Assembly (NCBI RefSeq): GCF_022376445.1
Contig: NW_025955007.1
Location: 1 to 64,000, forward strand
Reading direction: 5' to 3'
DNA length: 64,000 nucleotides
Origin: Fomitopsis serialis
Lineage: Eukaryota; Basidiomycota; Agaricomycetes; Polyporales; Fomitopsidaceae
The notes below the pieces were generated by a model. That model saw nothing but the letters and a program-made list of their open reading frames with translations, had not been told where the DNA came from and ran no database searches. Every line of letters begins with the position of its first letter. The first letter of the stretch is position 1. Position numbers and translations under genes: made by a program. Positions 9,985 to 23,628 of the stretch are shown piece after piece.

Positions 9985-12900
9985 TGGGCCGGAAGAGCCG
10001 ACCAGCAGATGAGCAGTGGGGACGGGCAACTTGTGCGCGGCGCGGCGCCTGCAGAAAGAGGCGTTGCGGCGTCCTGCTAATCCGTAGCACAATTGATCGG
10101 TCATACTCCACGACGCCAGCCAGAAAACTGACTCGCTCGTGCACCTCCGCGGCCTTCGGACTCCTTCGTTGACTGGCGACAGTAACGGCGCACTCCACAA
10201 TGCGCATCGTCTCCTCCGTCACGCAAGCGTACACGTCAGGAAGATCTTCAGGCGCATCAGCGCCAGCACAGGATACGGTCTGGTTCAGCCCGCACAGACC
10301 GAGCTTCAGTATCGAGCACCAGGCGACAAGTCCGGCGCGACCGTCACCTCAATGCTACCGACGAGCATGTACGTCTTGACGAGCTCTGTCAACCGGGTTT
10401 CTCAGTTGGAGGTGATGCTGGAGGCCGGAGATTCGGAGGCGGAGGCCTGATGAGCGCGGACACATAGTCAGCGGCGAGTCGTTACTTACGACGTGAGACT
10501 CACCGCAGAACGCCCAGTCTTACTCTGACGCGGTAGAAGACACATTATCCAAGGAGTCCTGAGCGGTTCCAGCTCTTCCCCACCAAAGTAACTACGGTCC
10601 ATCTCATCAGTGAGTGACCTGTGAGGTCGATGGCGGCTTACCAGACGATCAAATCCCCACTTCGACACGATGACGGATCCTTCGCGCGCATCGATATAGT
10701 TGCGACGGCGGGCGATAGCGGACATCTTGGCCTCGACGGATGGGTGCTCTGACACGGCTGCGGCACTCTTCGCGGAGCACGCCTTCGCGAGTCGGACGAC
10801 TGTAAACGTAGGTTTGTGACGCTTCCCATACATGTAGTCAGCTCGTCCGGGAAACACATGGAGATCGGCGACGCAGACGCTGTGATGCTGGTTCAGACAC
10901 GAGACGCAGGAGCGGCGGTGAGGAAATGCCTACGCAAAAGCCCGCAGCAGGCCGAACATTACGGGCGAGTGATCGTCACTTCATGAGAGGTAACGAAACT
11001 CTTGCTGTCGGATACCTTAAGCGTGTTTCGTCTTGGAACTCATTGACGTCCCTGCCTCTGCCCCGCGAGGTACTGAGTGGTGCGCAAATGAGGACCCACT
11101 CGCAACCGCCGCCACTCCCCGTTCGCGGGTACCATCGGCTGGCTGGCCAATCTGGACACGCCGAGTACCGACCTCCTGGCGTGCGCAGAGCGGAACCACC
11201 GGCTCCATTGCCTTAGGCACGCTTGAATGTTCGTAGCGGATCGGAGCCTCTCGAACGCGAGGCGGCGGCTCCATACTTCGTACGCGGCGACATGCCAGTC
11301 GTGGGACGTCGGTGTAGTGTGCGGCGATGCGTTTGATGATGCGCCTGTGGTAGATACCGCACTCGCTGACCTCGTGGTCGACGTCAAAGGACTGTAGGTT
11401 GTTGCAGAAGTCGACGCTGACGGCACAGAGATAGCAGCCGAGCGGCGTCGAGGGAGTCGTGATGAGGGTAGCGACGTTAATGTCACATCCGCGGCGGAGC
11501 GGGCTGGCGATACCGGCTTGCCATTCGTTGAAGTGCGCGACGGCTGCGGTGCCGAGCAGACGGACAGCTGCGGTGTCGAGCAGACGGACGACGACGGTGT
11601 CGACTGACGGACGACGACGGTGTCGACTGACGGATGGCGGCGACGTCGGGCTGAGGCATCAGGTACTGCAGCGTAGGTTGAGCTAAGACGAGCACGGTGA
11701 CTAGCAGACAGGGAACGCACCTCTCCTACCGCCCTTCCAGTCGTTCAGGCGAGAGTGTTCGCTCCCGGTGTCGAAGAAGAGAACATAAGACGAGCCCTCG
11801 ATGAGCCATCTGCCGCGGAGCGACCTGTATGGGAGTGGGCCTGGTAGCTGAGGGGTCCGATGAGACGATACTGTATCTGTCGCCATGCGCGGGAACACAT
11901 ACCGCGCGGAGTCGCAGCAGAGAACGTGAAAGGGGGCGAGCACAGGCTGGCCACCCACGACCTCTTCAGTACCGAGTGCCTTCTCGGTCGTGCGGGGCCA
12001 TGACAGAAGCCGGGTCGGAAAGTGCGACAGCGCTCAGGAGGAGGAAAAGGAGACTCGAGTGTCGGGCGACATGAGCGACGAGCGTGAATGCGGTCGTCGC
12101 CTGAACGTGTCTGAGTCCATCACGTGTGGTCCCCAGGCTAGCGCTCCTGCATCATATTCTCGAATTTCGGTACGGAGTCCACACCACTGCTACTGTTGGT
12201 ATAGTATAGTAACTCGCTTAGGAGTCGCAACACTGCTCAGATTCACCGGTATCCTGATATGTCGACGTCGCTGTCAAGGCTCCAGTGACGGCAAGTCCGG
12301 TGCGCTCGACCAGCTTCAAAGTTCACGAACCGCACCAATTGCTCGTGCAACTGTGTCGTATAGTGGCTCGCACTACCTGGCGCGATCGGATATAGTGCAA
12401 CGCGGCGATGCAAGGGAGAGGGCGCCACAGGCTGAGTCCGCGGCCGCTGCGCGACGATCCTGGGCGCGGAACCAACGGCGGCGCCAGTACTGTTCCACCC
12501 GATGTTTGAAGACTGTGCGGCTAGCCAGGTAAGTTCTGCGCTCACGGGGTGCTGGCAGGAGCAATGTACAAACAGGCTTAGCTGACGGAGGGCTCGCACC
12601 AGGTATGATTCACTCGACACAGAAGAGTCTCGGGTTGTCGAGCTTTCCACCCCGCTCAACCAGACATCACTAGGTCTGTCTGGCGATCCAGTGAGGACGC
12701 GTCGAGTGGGAGTTCGATAGCCCGGTCGTTGTCGCCGATGGCGGGTATTCCAGCCTCAGGGAACCCCCCCCCGGGTCTGCGACCGCGAGCCGAGTGTCGC
12801 TCGACAACTCAGACTGAACAGGCCTAGACCAGGCGAGTGAACGCCAAGCCGTTAGCGATATCCATCTCCAACAACTGACCAAACACTTACTAGACAGCTG

Positions 12901-13611
12901 TACCTCCTTCGCAAAGAAATACATATCCTGCTTGTGCGAGCGCACGTTTGTCCGCAGTTGCTCGCCCGTTCATTCTTCTACACGAAGATCCGACGCAACG
13001 AGCCAAGATGTACGGATGCCGTCGACCTTCCGACCCCGAGGCCTGAGCGCAGAACTTGACTGCCAATCGTAAGCAAGCACGGACATGCTTCTAGGTGCGA
13101 TGGCAGACGACGTTAATTACACCATGACGCAGACTCGGACGTGTGTCCGTCAGTGAACCGTCATGGTATAAACAGTACGAAACATAGCACGCGAGTACTG
13201 ATTTAGACATATGCAGATGCGGGACGTATCATAGACTACTCACAGTACTCAATCACTCCTGATGCCCGAACGATCGCCCGAAGCCGTCAATAATTTGCTC
13301 GCCAATACGTACTGTTTCTCATTCGCCCTCCGGCGCCCCTCCTTCAGCCGTTCAATGCCATAACTGACGCTCCGAATCAACGCCTCCACCGGCATGCGTT
13401 CACCTACAATGCCAGGTGCGGCCGAGCGGTCCCGCAGCTCCTCCACGTCTGCGACCAGCATTTGTAGCGCATCTCGCGTTACGACTACATGGGCGAGGGC
13501 CTGCTGCCGGTAGTTGTCGACCTCCTTGAGGAGCGCAAGATGCGCCTCATTCTTCTGGCGCGCATGACGGTTTCCACCGAGGATCGTCCAGAGCTGGGAT
13601 AGTAGCTCCCG
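9985..13611. repeat. Three-copy segment, copy 1
   Basis: From about 10035 to 13611 this matches 35950-39526 at a constant offset of 25,915, with no indel and only about five base differences noticed. 10076-12089 matches 59173-61186 at offset 49,097. The first ~60-90 bp are more diverged. The right end falls inside the last exon of the coiled-coil gene that is complete next to copy 2. No terminal inverted repeats, long terminal repeats, poly-A tail or target duplication were seen, so a class cannot be given. Minus-strand stretches inside look coding: …[18 protein letters not shown]… (about 11701-11958), …[20 protein letters not shown]… (about 11300-11450), …CVADLHVFPGRADYMYGKRH… (about 10790-10870) and …EDLPDVYACVTEETMRIVEC… (about 10170-10240). 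I recognise none of them. Confidence 0.85.
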
Positions 13612-13668
13612 CAGGATCTCTACTCCGACTCCTGCAATCACGAAGGGGAACGTGATCAGCACTCCCAT
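13249..13668 (-). pseudogene. 3' fragment of coiled-coil gene carried by repeat copy 1
   Basis: From 13611 down to 13249 the frame is identical to the last part of the intact gene at 39164-40121 (LLSQLWTILGGNRHARQKNE … GDRSGIRSD). Upstream of 13611 the sequence is unrelated: the open frame starts MGVLITFPFVIAGVGVEI, which replaces the normal N-terminal ~200 residues. I read this as a truncated passenger copy; expression of a short chimeric protein cannot be excluded. Confidence 0.7.
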
Positions 13669-14256
13669 TTATAATACAGGAAGGACTTCGTCCAGGACTA
13701 TCTGCACCGCGACTGATTCTTGACTGGAGAATTCCGTGTGCACTTCTATCGCTCACTCACTCATTCACCCGCCTGACTCACCCGCAGCTCGCCATCCCGA
13801 CACGCACAGCCCGTACAACCCGCGCTAACCCGTGTTGCTGGCAGCGGACGGACTCACCGACATGTGCTATCACAGAACACGTTCGACTTTGGGCTGGGAC
13901 AGAAGTCCGAGTCACGGACGCCTCCAGCGAATGTTGGCCGAGCAGGAGGACGGTCGAGAGGTGCTTGTGGGAGGGCAGTGCGAACGGACAGTCGGTAGAA
14001 GGAGGCGGACGAACTGGGAGCATGGAGAGCCCGCTGTGTGAATACACCGGCGCCGGAGGCCTGCACATGAAAAGAGGCAGACCTGATAAATAGCGTGGCA
14101 TAGCATAGCACAGCGTAAATTAGCACTAAGCAGTCGCGCGGGAGAGAACAGGCGCCAACCGTCCGCGTAGTGGGAACGAGAGCCCGAGCGTTGATACGAC
14201 TCTAGGATACAGACGAGCGTTGATGATACTTTAGGATACAGCCGGACTCACAAAAT
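13669..14256. other. No gene recognised
   Basis: Overlapping short ORFs on both strands but no family pattern or plausible splice chain. Confidence 0.4.
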
Positions 14257-16550
<2,294 letters not shown>

Positions 16551-16779
16551 CTAGAACGGTCAGTCCCGCAAAGGCGCAGAATTGAAGTCGGGCACACGTC
16601 TTGGAGATCATATCGGCCCCGTCGCCAGGCCTTGTGGGGTCCAGTGGGGTCCGTAGTAGCCATACTTGCGATGCGCGTCGACAACCCGTACACCACTCAC
16701 CTACCCACCTGTCAAGAGGTGGGTGTCTGCGATTCGGATCTCGCCCACCTCTTGGCCTAGGGGTCTACTCGTTCCTGTC

Positions 16780-17820
16780 AGTGTCACGCTGCTCGGCCTC
16801 CTCCCACCCATGATGCATCCGGTGGAGCGCCCGTCAGCGATCGCACGCCACTGACTGGCTCCCGCGCGACCTTCCATCCGACGTCCGTCTCTTGTCCGTC
16901 CATGTCGTCGACGTCGTCCATCGGCTCTCTCGACTGCGCTCGCATGCCCTTGCATGCCCTCGGACGCCCTTGTGCACGTCCATCCTTGTGCACTCCTCTC
17001 GGCTTCATGTGCCCGCGTCTTTCTCCTTTCACTCGGCCTCCCCGCCCGTCTCCGGCGACGTACTGACGGCGAATTTGAGTGGCGCTGCTGCTCAGCTACA
17101 ACACTGTACACGTCCAAAGTGGCTCATCGCATTACATGTCGTGAAACTCGCCCTACATCGCTGCGTAGGCGAGTCGGAGCAAACTGTTCCCTCACTCTGA
17201 TACGCCCTCCCCTCGGCCCTTGCATGGCCTACTAGCACTCCGAGACGGCTACAAGGACCCGTCTCAAGTGTTCCGAGTCAGTTCCGCACGCGGGACGACC
17301 TTCTGTGCGGTACCGCACGACAGCACCCGGAGGCATCACGCCCACGGCGGCGCACTGACGACTTCATTCGGTAGGCCTGCTCTGCAACTACGACACTGTC
17401 CATGTTCGACATCTCTCTTCGTGCGACTCGCCCTACATCGCCACGTTCACAGGTCTGAGCAATCTGCTCATTGATGGCACTGCTCGGTACGGGACGGTCA
17501 CGCAATACCGACGGCGACCGCACTGAGGGGACGACCACACTCGAACACAGTGTGTGCGCGGATATGCTTACCGTCCGGACATCGGAGAAACGTGGGAGCA
17601 AAGACACAGTGTATTGGAAGACGTATAGAGCGGAGTGGGAAGCACGGACTCCGTACTTATGTATTACATTTAGTCTACAAGCTCGTGACTATGTGCTTCG
17701 TTCTACGGATTGTCCAGTATATGATCACGAAATTGCTGTATTGTAGCACACACAAGTGCTGGATTGCGATGAGTATTCGTAAATCTTGAGGAACCTACAG
17801 TCAAATTCAAAGTATCACAA
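16780..17820. repeat. Diverged duplication, unit A
   Basis: Blocks of this stretch recur in the same order and orientation at 19440-20080. The block at 16794-16870 (GGTGGAGCGCCCGTC…) matches 19450-19540; 17260-17470 matches 19636-19860 at roughly 88 % by eye; 17690-17820 matches 19925-20070. A weaker third copy of the middle block lies at about 17050-17170. No ORF is convincingly conserved between the units. Confidence 0.7.
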
Positions 17821-18399
17821 CATCAGTGAAGTGTTCTGCTTGTCAGCGAATATCTCGCTGTCAGCATTACATCAGAGCAGTGTGGTATAACCTACGGTGT
17901 TCCTATGGAGCCTGGGTGTACTGCGGCAAGAACGGTGCCTATCCCCAGAACATTATGTTTTGGAGATAGGTATCGTGCATGCCGCAGATCATGGCGAGTT
18001 TCCGGCGGCGAGCGTACCATACGCCGCATGCGGACGGCGATCGTCGTTCGCATGATCAGCTATCCAGCTAACATGCTGTTGCGCAGGTGGCGTGACCTGG
18101 ATGGGTGCAACGCGACAGACGAGTACGACGCGACGTAGATGAGTAGCGGGAACTTGTCGGCGGAGGCCCCACGCCGGCAGGCTTTGCTAACGACGGTGTC
18201 TGCGAGGGTGAAGTGCGCCGCGATCGGCTATTCAGCTAACATGCCAACGTAAGTATCGGCGGCGCAGCAACTGAGCCAATGTCACGTACCAGAGCAGTTC
18301 TGCGAATGCGTTAGCACATGCGTAGTAAGCGCATACGCAGTTAGCACATGCGCAGGAGACGGTCGAACCCGGGGGGCGACGGTTCACTTCCGACTGTTG

Positions 18400-18670
18400 A
18401 GTATTCTGGGTGCAGGACTGTGACCACCTTCCGCAGACCCCTGAGGCATATAGAATGTTAAATGAGGGAAAACCGAGAAACTAGGAACCAGCTGTATACA
18501 CACCGTGCCAGACTATTGAGTGTCGGTGTGGGACTGTATACGCACCGTAAATTGGGTTGCTGAGTGTCGGTGTGGGACTGTGGCCACGTTCCGCAGGCCC
18601 TTGTAAGATATTGAATGAGGGGAAATTGAGAAATCATGAAACAGCTGTATACGCACCGTGCTAAAGCCTT
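18400..18670. repeat. Tandem direct repeat of about 165 bp
   Basis: The stretch with GGACTGTGACCACCTTCCGC … AACCAGCTGTATACACACCG at about 18413-18508 recurs at about 18573-18660, with GAGTGTCGGTGTGGGACTGT twice in between. No coding content seen. Confidence 0.7.
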
Positions 18671-19413
18671 CGACGGATATGCTTCGGGCCTGTAATGAAG
18701 GCAGGAGGAATAGGCGTTCTGCGGCGTGCGGCGGGGGGCGTCAGCGAACATAGGATGCGTTGTTCGGATGGTAGCGGTGAATGGGCGAGACACTCTTGTA
18801 GCGAAACTCGGGCCCTCAAACTGCGCACTATATATATTGCTCTGGGTGTGAGCCACTCCGAGTCCATGCAGCATGATGTAAGCCGTACCAGTCAGAGTAC
18901 AAAGGTCAGAGTACAATCGAAGGGACTTGCAGTGGCAGTGGCACTCCGACGCCGCTTCGAGTACAATGAATCGAAAGATGAGTCAGTAAAAGACAAACGA
19001 GATAAAAGAGGAGAACTAAAGGCTCAGCGGTTGCAAGGCCTCGAGTCACTCAGCAACGGAAAGATAGACTAGATTGTGGAACGAGAACACGTCAGCGAGA
19101 AATGCCAATACGAAGGGCATGGCGTGCAAGTCAGGTAGTCGAGGAGCTGGAGTCGTGTCGCCTGCTGTGACTGCTGTCGCGAGAACACATTGCTATGCTC
19201 CTGCCAGTGCCCAGACTTCGAGGGCGAGTGCTCACTACCGACAGGCTCAGAGTGGTTAGCGGTCACTTTCAGCAGGTCAGAGTGCAGCGTGGAGAAAGGC
19301 ATAGTCAAGGAAGAGGTCGAGTGCCGCCTTTTGGTCCGTGTTCCTTTGACGACTGGTGGGTTCAATTGATACTAGTACCTCGAGGCGCGCAAACGTGAGG
19401 ACTAAATGGAAGC

Positions 19414-19439
19414 CCCTCCTCCTCCTCCTCCTCCTCCTC
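19414..19439. repeat. (CTC)n microsatellite
   Basis: Nearly perfect CTC/CCT triplets. Confidence 0.95.
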
Positions 19440-19577
19440 GACCCGACGTTCTGTCCCCTCCTCCCACGCATCTGGTGGAGCGCCCGTCGACGATCGCAGG
19501 CCGCTGATCGGCTCACGCGACACCTTCCATTCGTCGCCGTCGCCGATCGACTCTGGCTAAATGGATCCCTCCTCCTC

Positions 19578-19609
<32 letters not shown>

Positions 19610-20080
19610 CCTACATGCCCTCCCCAAGCGGTCCGAGTCAGTTCCGCACGCGGGACGAACTTCTGTGCGACATTGCACGACAGCACCCAGAAGCATCTCC
19701 CGCCTGCACTACACGCCCACGGCGGCACACTGACGACTTCATTCGGTAGGCCTGCTCTGTAACTACGACACTGTCCATGTTCGACCTCTCTCTTCGTGCG
19801 ACTCGCCCTACATCGCCACGTTCACAAGTTTGAGCAATCTGCTCACCCGTAGCACCACCTGGACGGGACAAATACACAATACCATCTCGATCGTCCACCC
19901 GACAGCGACCGTTCTGAAGGGACGACCACACTATGTGCTTCATTCGACGGATTGTCTAGCCCTTGATAATACGATCACGAAACGCTGTTGTGTACGACAC
20001 ACAAGTGCTGGATTGCACTGAATACTCGTAAATCCTGAGGAATTTGCAGTCAGATTCAGGTTATCACGTTACGGATCTGT
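19440..20080. repeat. Diverged duplication, unit B
   Basis: Partner of the unit at 16780-17820, with the same block order. It is shorter because the ~220 bp between the second and third blocks of unit A is reduced. Confidence 0.7.
19567..19609. repeat. (CCT)n(CGT)n compound microsatellite
   Basis: About five CCT triplets followed by about ten CGT/GTC triplets, inside duplication unit B and absent from unit A. Confidence 0.95.
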
Positions 20081-20382
20081 CGGGCACAGCCACCACAAAC
20101 GATCGTTATACGAGACCAGTTGCAATGCGATAACAGTAGCACGAACACAGCGATGACCAGCGGTTAGTGACGAACATACAGAGCACAGAACAGAATATAG
20201 TGTTTACTAGCGTACGACCACTGACCACCGACCCCACAGCCGTCCAGCCCGTATCCCAAGAATGACTCAAGGTCCTGTAAATGCCACAACAATGACTCAC
20301 GACTCACTTCAAGTTCACAATCACCCGCTTCGTATGTGTCCCCGCCCTTCATCAGGAAAACATGAAATCTGTCTGACGGCCC

Positions 20383-20450
20383 TGTCAGGGGGTTCAGAAG
20401 CCTTCAGAAGCCTTCAGATTGCTTCAGATTGCTTCAGATTTTCAGCCCTC
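20383..20450. repeat. Short tandem repeat, GCCTTCAGA / TTGCTTCAGA
   Basis: Two GCCTTCAGA-type and three GATTGCTTCA-type units. CTTCAG-like hexamers continue loosely to about 20560. Confidence 0.75.
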
Positions 20451-20874
20451 ATGACCTCAACTTTTTTCGATGTTAACACGTCAGACAGGATCCTCAGAAC
20501 GTTCAGACAGCTTGTCAGACTGCCCAGTTCATCAGCCACTTCAGCCAGGACATACGGAATCGACTTTTTTAAATCACATATATTGCATTCTATCACTACT
20601 ACTGTACAAAATACCACCCGCTAATACTTATGTACAGTCCACTCGTGCGAGCTACTGCCCAGTGGACCCGCACCTGTGTCGGGCTTGCGTGTGGCAGGTT
20701 CGCTGCTGCTCGTTGTTTCATACTCGGTGCCTATGCGCGTCGGGCCAGTGAACGAGCTGACGGGTGAGTGGGTCAAAAAGGCACTGGATAAGCAAGCAGC
20801 CAGAGGCGTGCATACAAATGGCGAGCGGGCGAATTGACGAGTGCGCGGCATGCTCGTTCTAGTCCGTCTCCGAG

Positions 20875-21650
20875 AACTGCCGTGGTGTCGTCCCGAGCTC
20901 GCAGATCACACCACATGTGGAAACGTAGACGGCGTGCTTGACAGACGTTTCGAACGCGAGCGTGGGCTCGAGGATGCGCAACGTGCCGTTCATCGCGAGG
21001 ATGATCTGCTCGTCGGGCTCGATGGCGTTCAGTGTGTGCGGGCGCGGCTGTAGGCTGGATTAGATCAATGCACTTGACGGCTTTGTTGAGCACGCCCTTC
21101 CTGTTGGGCGTTGAACATGAGTGCCGGACGTATGGTGAGAAGGAAGATGCATACCTTGGCGATGCCCTCGATGACGAGCTTAGCGCCGAATTTGGCTGAG
21201 GCCTGTTTGAGCGGCACGATCTTGCTCTCGGAGTGGACGGTCCCTCGGGTGGCGGGTGGAGTGGGTGCGCGGGTGAGTGGACGGATGCGAGTATAGGCGG
21301 CGGGCTGGCCAGCCATCGAGCATACAAGCGGGCGGGGCAGCTCGCTGAGTAAGTACACAAGCATACAAACGAATGGACGTGCCGCGGTTGGCTACGGGGT
21401 CGAGGTGAAAGACGGTGCACTCACCTGAACTACTGGCCCTTCTGGCCGCAGCCCCCTTTCCTTCCTGCGTGGTGATCCTTCACGAGCATCCAGCGATGCC
21501 CTTGGCGCATCGCTGGAGCTCGTTGCGGTCGCGTACAGCGCGGTCTTCGGCCGTGCAGTGGTCCAAATCGCCGATTGAGATGTTCTGTCTCTTGAGGACC
21601 GGCCTGCCTGTGCGTACTGGTGGACGGCGGCGGGAAAACGAGGGTGAAGC
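20875..21650 (-). pseudogene. Unidentified conserved-looking gene fragment (C-terminal exons)
   Basis: Three minus-strand blocks look like exons of one gene. About 21545-21620 has QNISIGDLDHC, then DRNELQRCAKGI. About 21150-21250 has ESKIVPLKQASAKFGAKLVI and EGIAK before a GTATGC donor. About 20875-21052 has LNAIEPDEQIILAMNGTLRI, LEPTLAFETSVKHAVYVSTC and a stop after RQFSETD. A long intron ending CCTACAG joins the last two in frame. The composition is that of a conserved housekeeping protein, but I do not recognise the family. The N-terminal part is not visible upstream, where tandem repeats begin, so this is probably a partial copy. Confidence 0.4.
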
Positions 21651-21965
21651 GGGCGGGAACAAGGGCGAAGCAGATGGGAAGGAGGGGACGGACAGTAGTG
21701 TAGAGGCGGACGAGAGGAGAAGTCCAGCAAACGCGCGTGACGTGTCGTGGCAGAGGCGCTTAGCACTTCTCGCGAGTTGCCTCCTCCACGTCCACGTCGC
21801 CTCAACCTCGACACTGCAACGCTGCGCGGTAGCGTCAAGACACACACAAGACGCGACGGAGAAGTGATGGAAACATGGAGTCGAGGGAGGCGGGCCCCTG
21901 CAGATTTAGTACAGGACCCAGGTGAGTCGCTCGCCCACTTGCGCATGCATGCGTACGCTCGCCAG

Positions 21966-22085
21966 CCCTTCTCGCCCGCCCGTCTTCTCGCCCGCCCGTC
22001 TTCTCGCCCGCCCGTCTTCTCGCCCACCCGTCTTCTCTCCCACCCGTCTTCTCGCCCACCCATCTTCTCGCCCACTCGCCTTCTC
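21966..22085. repeat. 16-bp minisatellite (CGCCCGCCCGTCTTCT), about 7-8 copies
   Basis: Units are exact at the left and decay to the right. The opposite strand has an open frame of repeating Glu-Asp-Gly/Arg-Val-Gly residues across it, which I take as a by-product of the repeat. Confidence 0.9.
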
Positions 22086-22191
22086 ATCAGCCCGTACGTC
22101 TTCCCGCTGGCTCGCTGACCTTACTCGCTGACCTGCCTGGCTTGCCCACCCACCTCACTCGACTAGACATCCACCTCACTCCCTCACTCAC

Positions 22192-22440
22192 CTCGCTCCG
22201 GTCGGGCAACCGACTCCGCACGAGCTCGACGAGCGCCTTGCCCCCCAGATGCCCGCCCCACCGGAAGTCGACCTTGGTGAGCCGCAGACAGAGCCCATGC
22301 GGGCCATGCAGCAGGCGGAGCGTCTCGTCCGAGATGGAGCTCTCGTGCAGCCGGCGCTCGCGGAGATGGGTGAGCGCGCGGAAGGCCGCCGCGAACGTCT
22401 CCGGGGCCAGGTCCATGTCGTGCAGCCAGCGGGTCGGCGC
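22192..22440 (-). pseudogene. Fragment of an F-box/leucine-rich-repeat type protein
   Basis: The frame DMDLAPETFAAAFRALTHL … ISDETLRLLHGPHGLCLRLT, then GKALVELVRSR, ends at a GTGAGT donor at 22191. The pattern LRLLHGP…LCxRLTxxDxRW…ALVELVRSR is familiar from the C-terminal LRR part of Agaricomycete F-box proteins. Upstream the frame runs into Arg-rich sequence with no F-box visible, and downstream it meets the 16-bp minisatellite. It is probably a remnant; a spliced gene with exons I could not find is the alternative. Confidence 0.5.
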
Positions 22441-22989
22441 CCGTTCCGAAGTCCAGCGCCTCGACAAGGATTTCGGTGAACGACGACGGCGCGGGAGAAG
22501 GCGGTGGCGGTAGCGGAAGATGCGGGCGTGAGCATGCAGAACGTGAGTGCGGCGGTCGGGGATGTGCTCGTGACGGCTAGCGGTCCTGGGCTGACCACGG
22601 CGGGGCTGAAGGGCACGGCAGGGACACAGCTGAAGGAACACGAGGAGAAGAACCTGGGAGAGGGCCAGATGCCTCACTCACTCGTTCACCGGCCTGCCGG
22701 CCTGCTCATCTTCTCGTTTTCCCGCCCGCTTGCTCCACTGCCCTTCCACTTGCTCACTGACCCGCTCGCCCGCCGACCCGCCGGTTCTTCACTTGCTTAC
22801 TCACTGTCTGTTTTACTCGCGAACGGGTGCAGGCCACGGCCTTTTTCGTTCCCTGCACGGCAAATGCAGTCCTTCGCAATCTTCCAACTGGGGCTCCAGA
22901 CTCACCAAGGCCATGCCTGCCCCCGACGCACAGCAGAGGTGCTACGTGCAAACGCAGCCAAGAAACGCACCGCGGACACAGTCACAGCG

Positions 22990-23350
22990 GTGAGAGGAAG
23001 GCGGGGGGACGGGCGGGAGGGGTGTGAACGGTGAGCATATAGCAGGAAAAGCCGAGCGCATGGCAGGGACGGGCGAGGGTGATGCAGACGGGTGAGTGCA
23101 GACGTGCACGAGCAAGCTTGCTAACTGCAGGCACAGGAGGTGGCGACGTGAAGGATGATATGTACGCCGACCGCGAGCGCGCAGGGCAATTGCCCTGTGT
23201 GCAGACACAGCCGTCGAACGGACAGTGGGCATACAAGTGAAAGGTACACGGGCAGGCGGGCACGGGGCACAACAACGTGCAGCACGACATGTACAGTGAC
23301 CGTGAACATGCAGGGCTAACGCCGTGCGTGCAGGCGTGGCCGACAAATGG
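22990..23350. repeat. GC-rich degenerate repeat, orientation 1
   Basis: Two ~110 bp units, each with a CGACCGCGAGCGCGCAGGGC-like core followed by a GTGCAG/AGGCG stretch (about 23170-23230 and 23290-23340). The reverse complement of the same core appears several times at 29870-30650. Confidence 0.55.
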
Positions 23351-23628
23351 GCGGCGGAGCTTCGTAAATCTATCTACGTATGTACATGAGTAGCTAATTA
23401 TGCAATATAATGGTACTGGACGGCCAACGTTGTCTAAAGTAGCTTTGGTGCTACTGTCGAGGGCATGAGTGATGTACGCAGACAGTAAGTGTGATTGTAT
23501 GAGTACTGTACAAGCTAGAAATTACGAGTGTAAGAGTACATGGCAGAGATACTGTACCTGTCTGGCAACTGTCTGTCTCTGAAGGTGACTGGTAAGTCTG
23601 AGTGAACTGAGCTTCTGAGAGGTGGCTG

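Noticed and set aside
11040..11720. 226-codon minus-strand ORF, repeated identically at 36955-37635 and 60137-60817
   Set aside because: It is Ser/Thr/Arg-rich and spans a short tandem array. An overlapping frame has more protein-like composition. Its threefold occurrence only reflects the three-copy segment.
21392..22087. 231-codon minus-strand ORF with repeating Arg-Glu-Asp-Gly-Gly units
   Set aside because: The repeat pattern comes from the 16-bp minisatellite; a 16-bp unit cannot keep a constant frame in a real gene.
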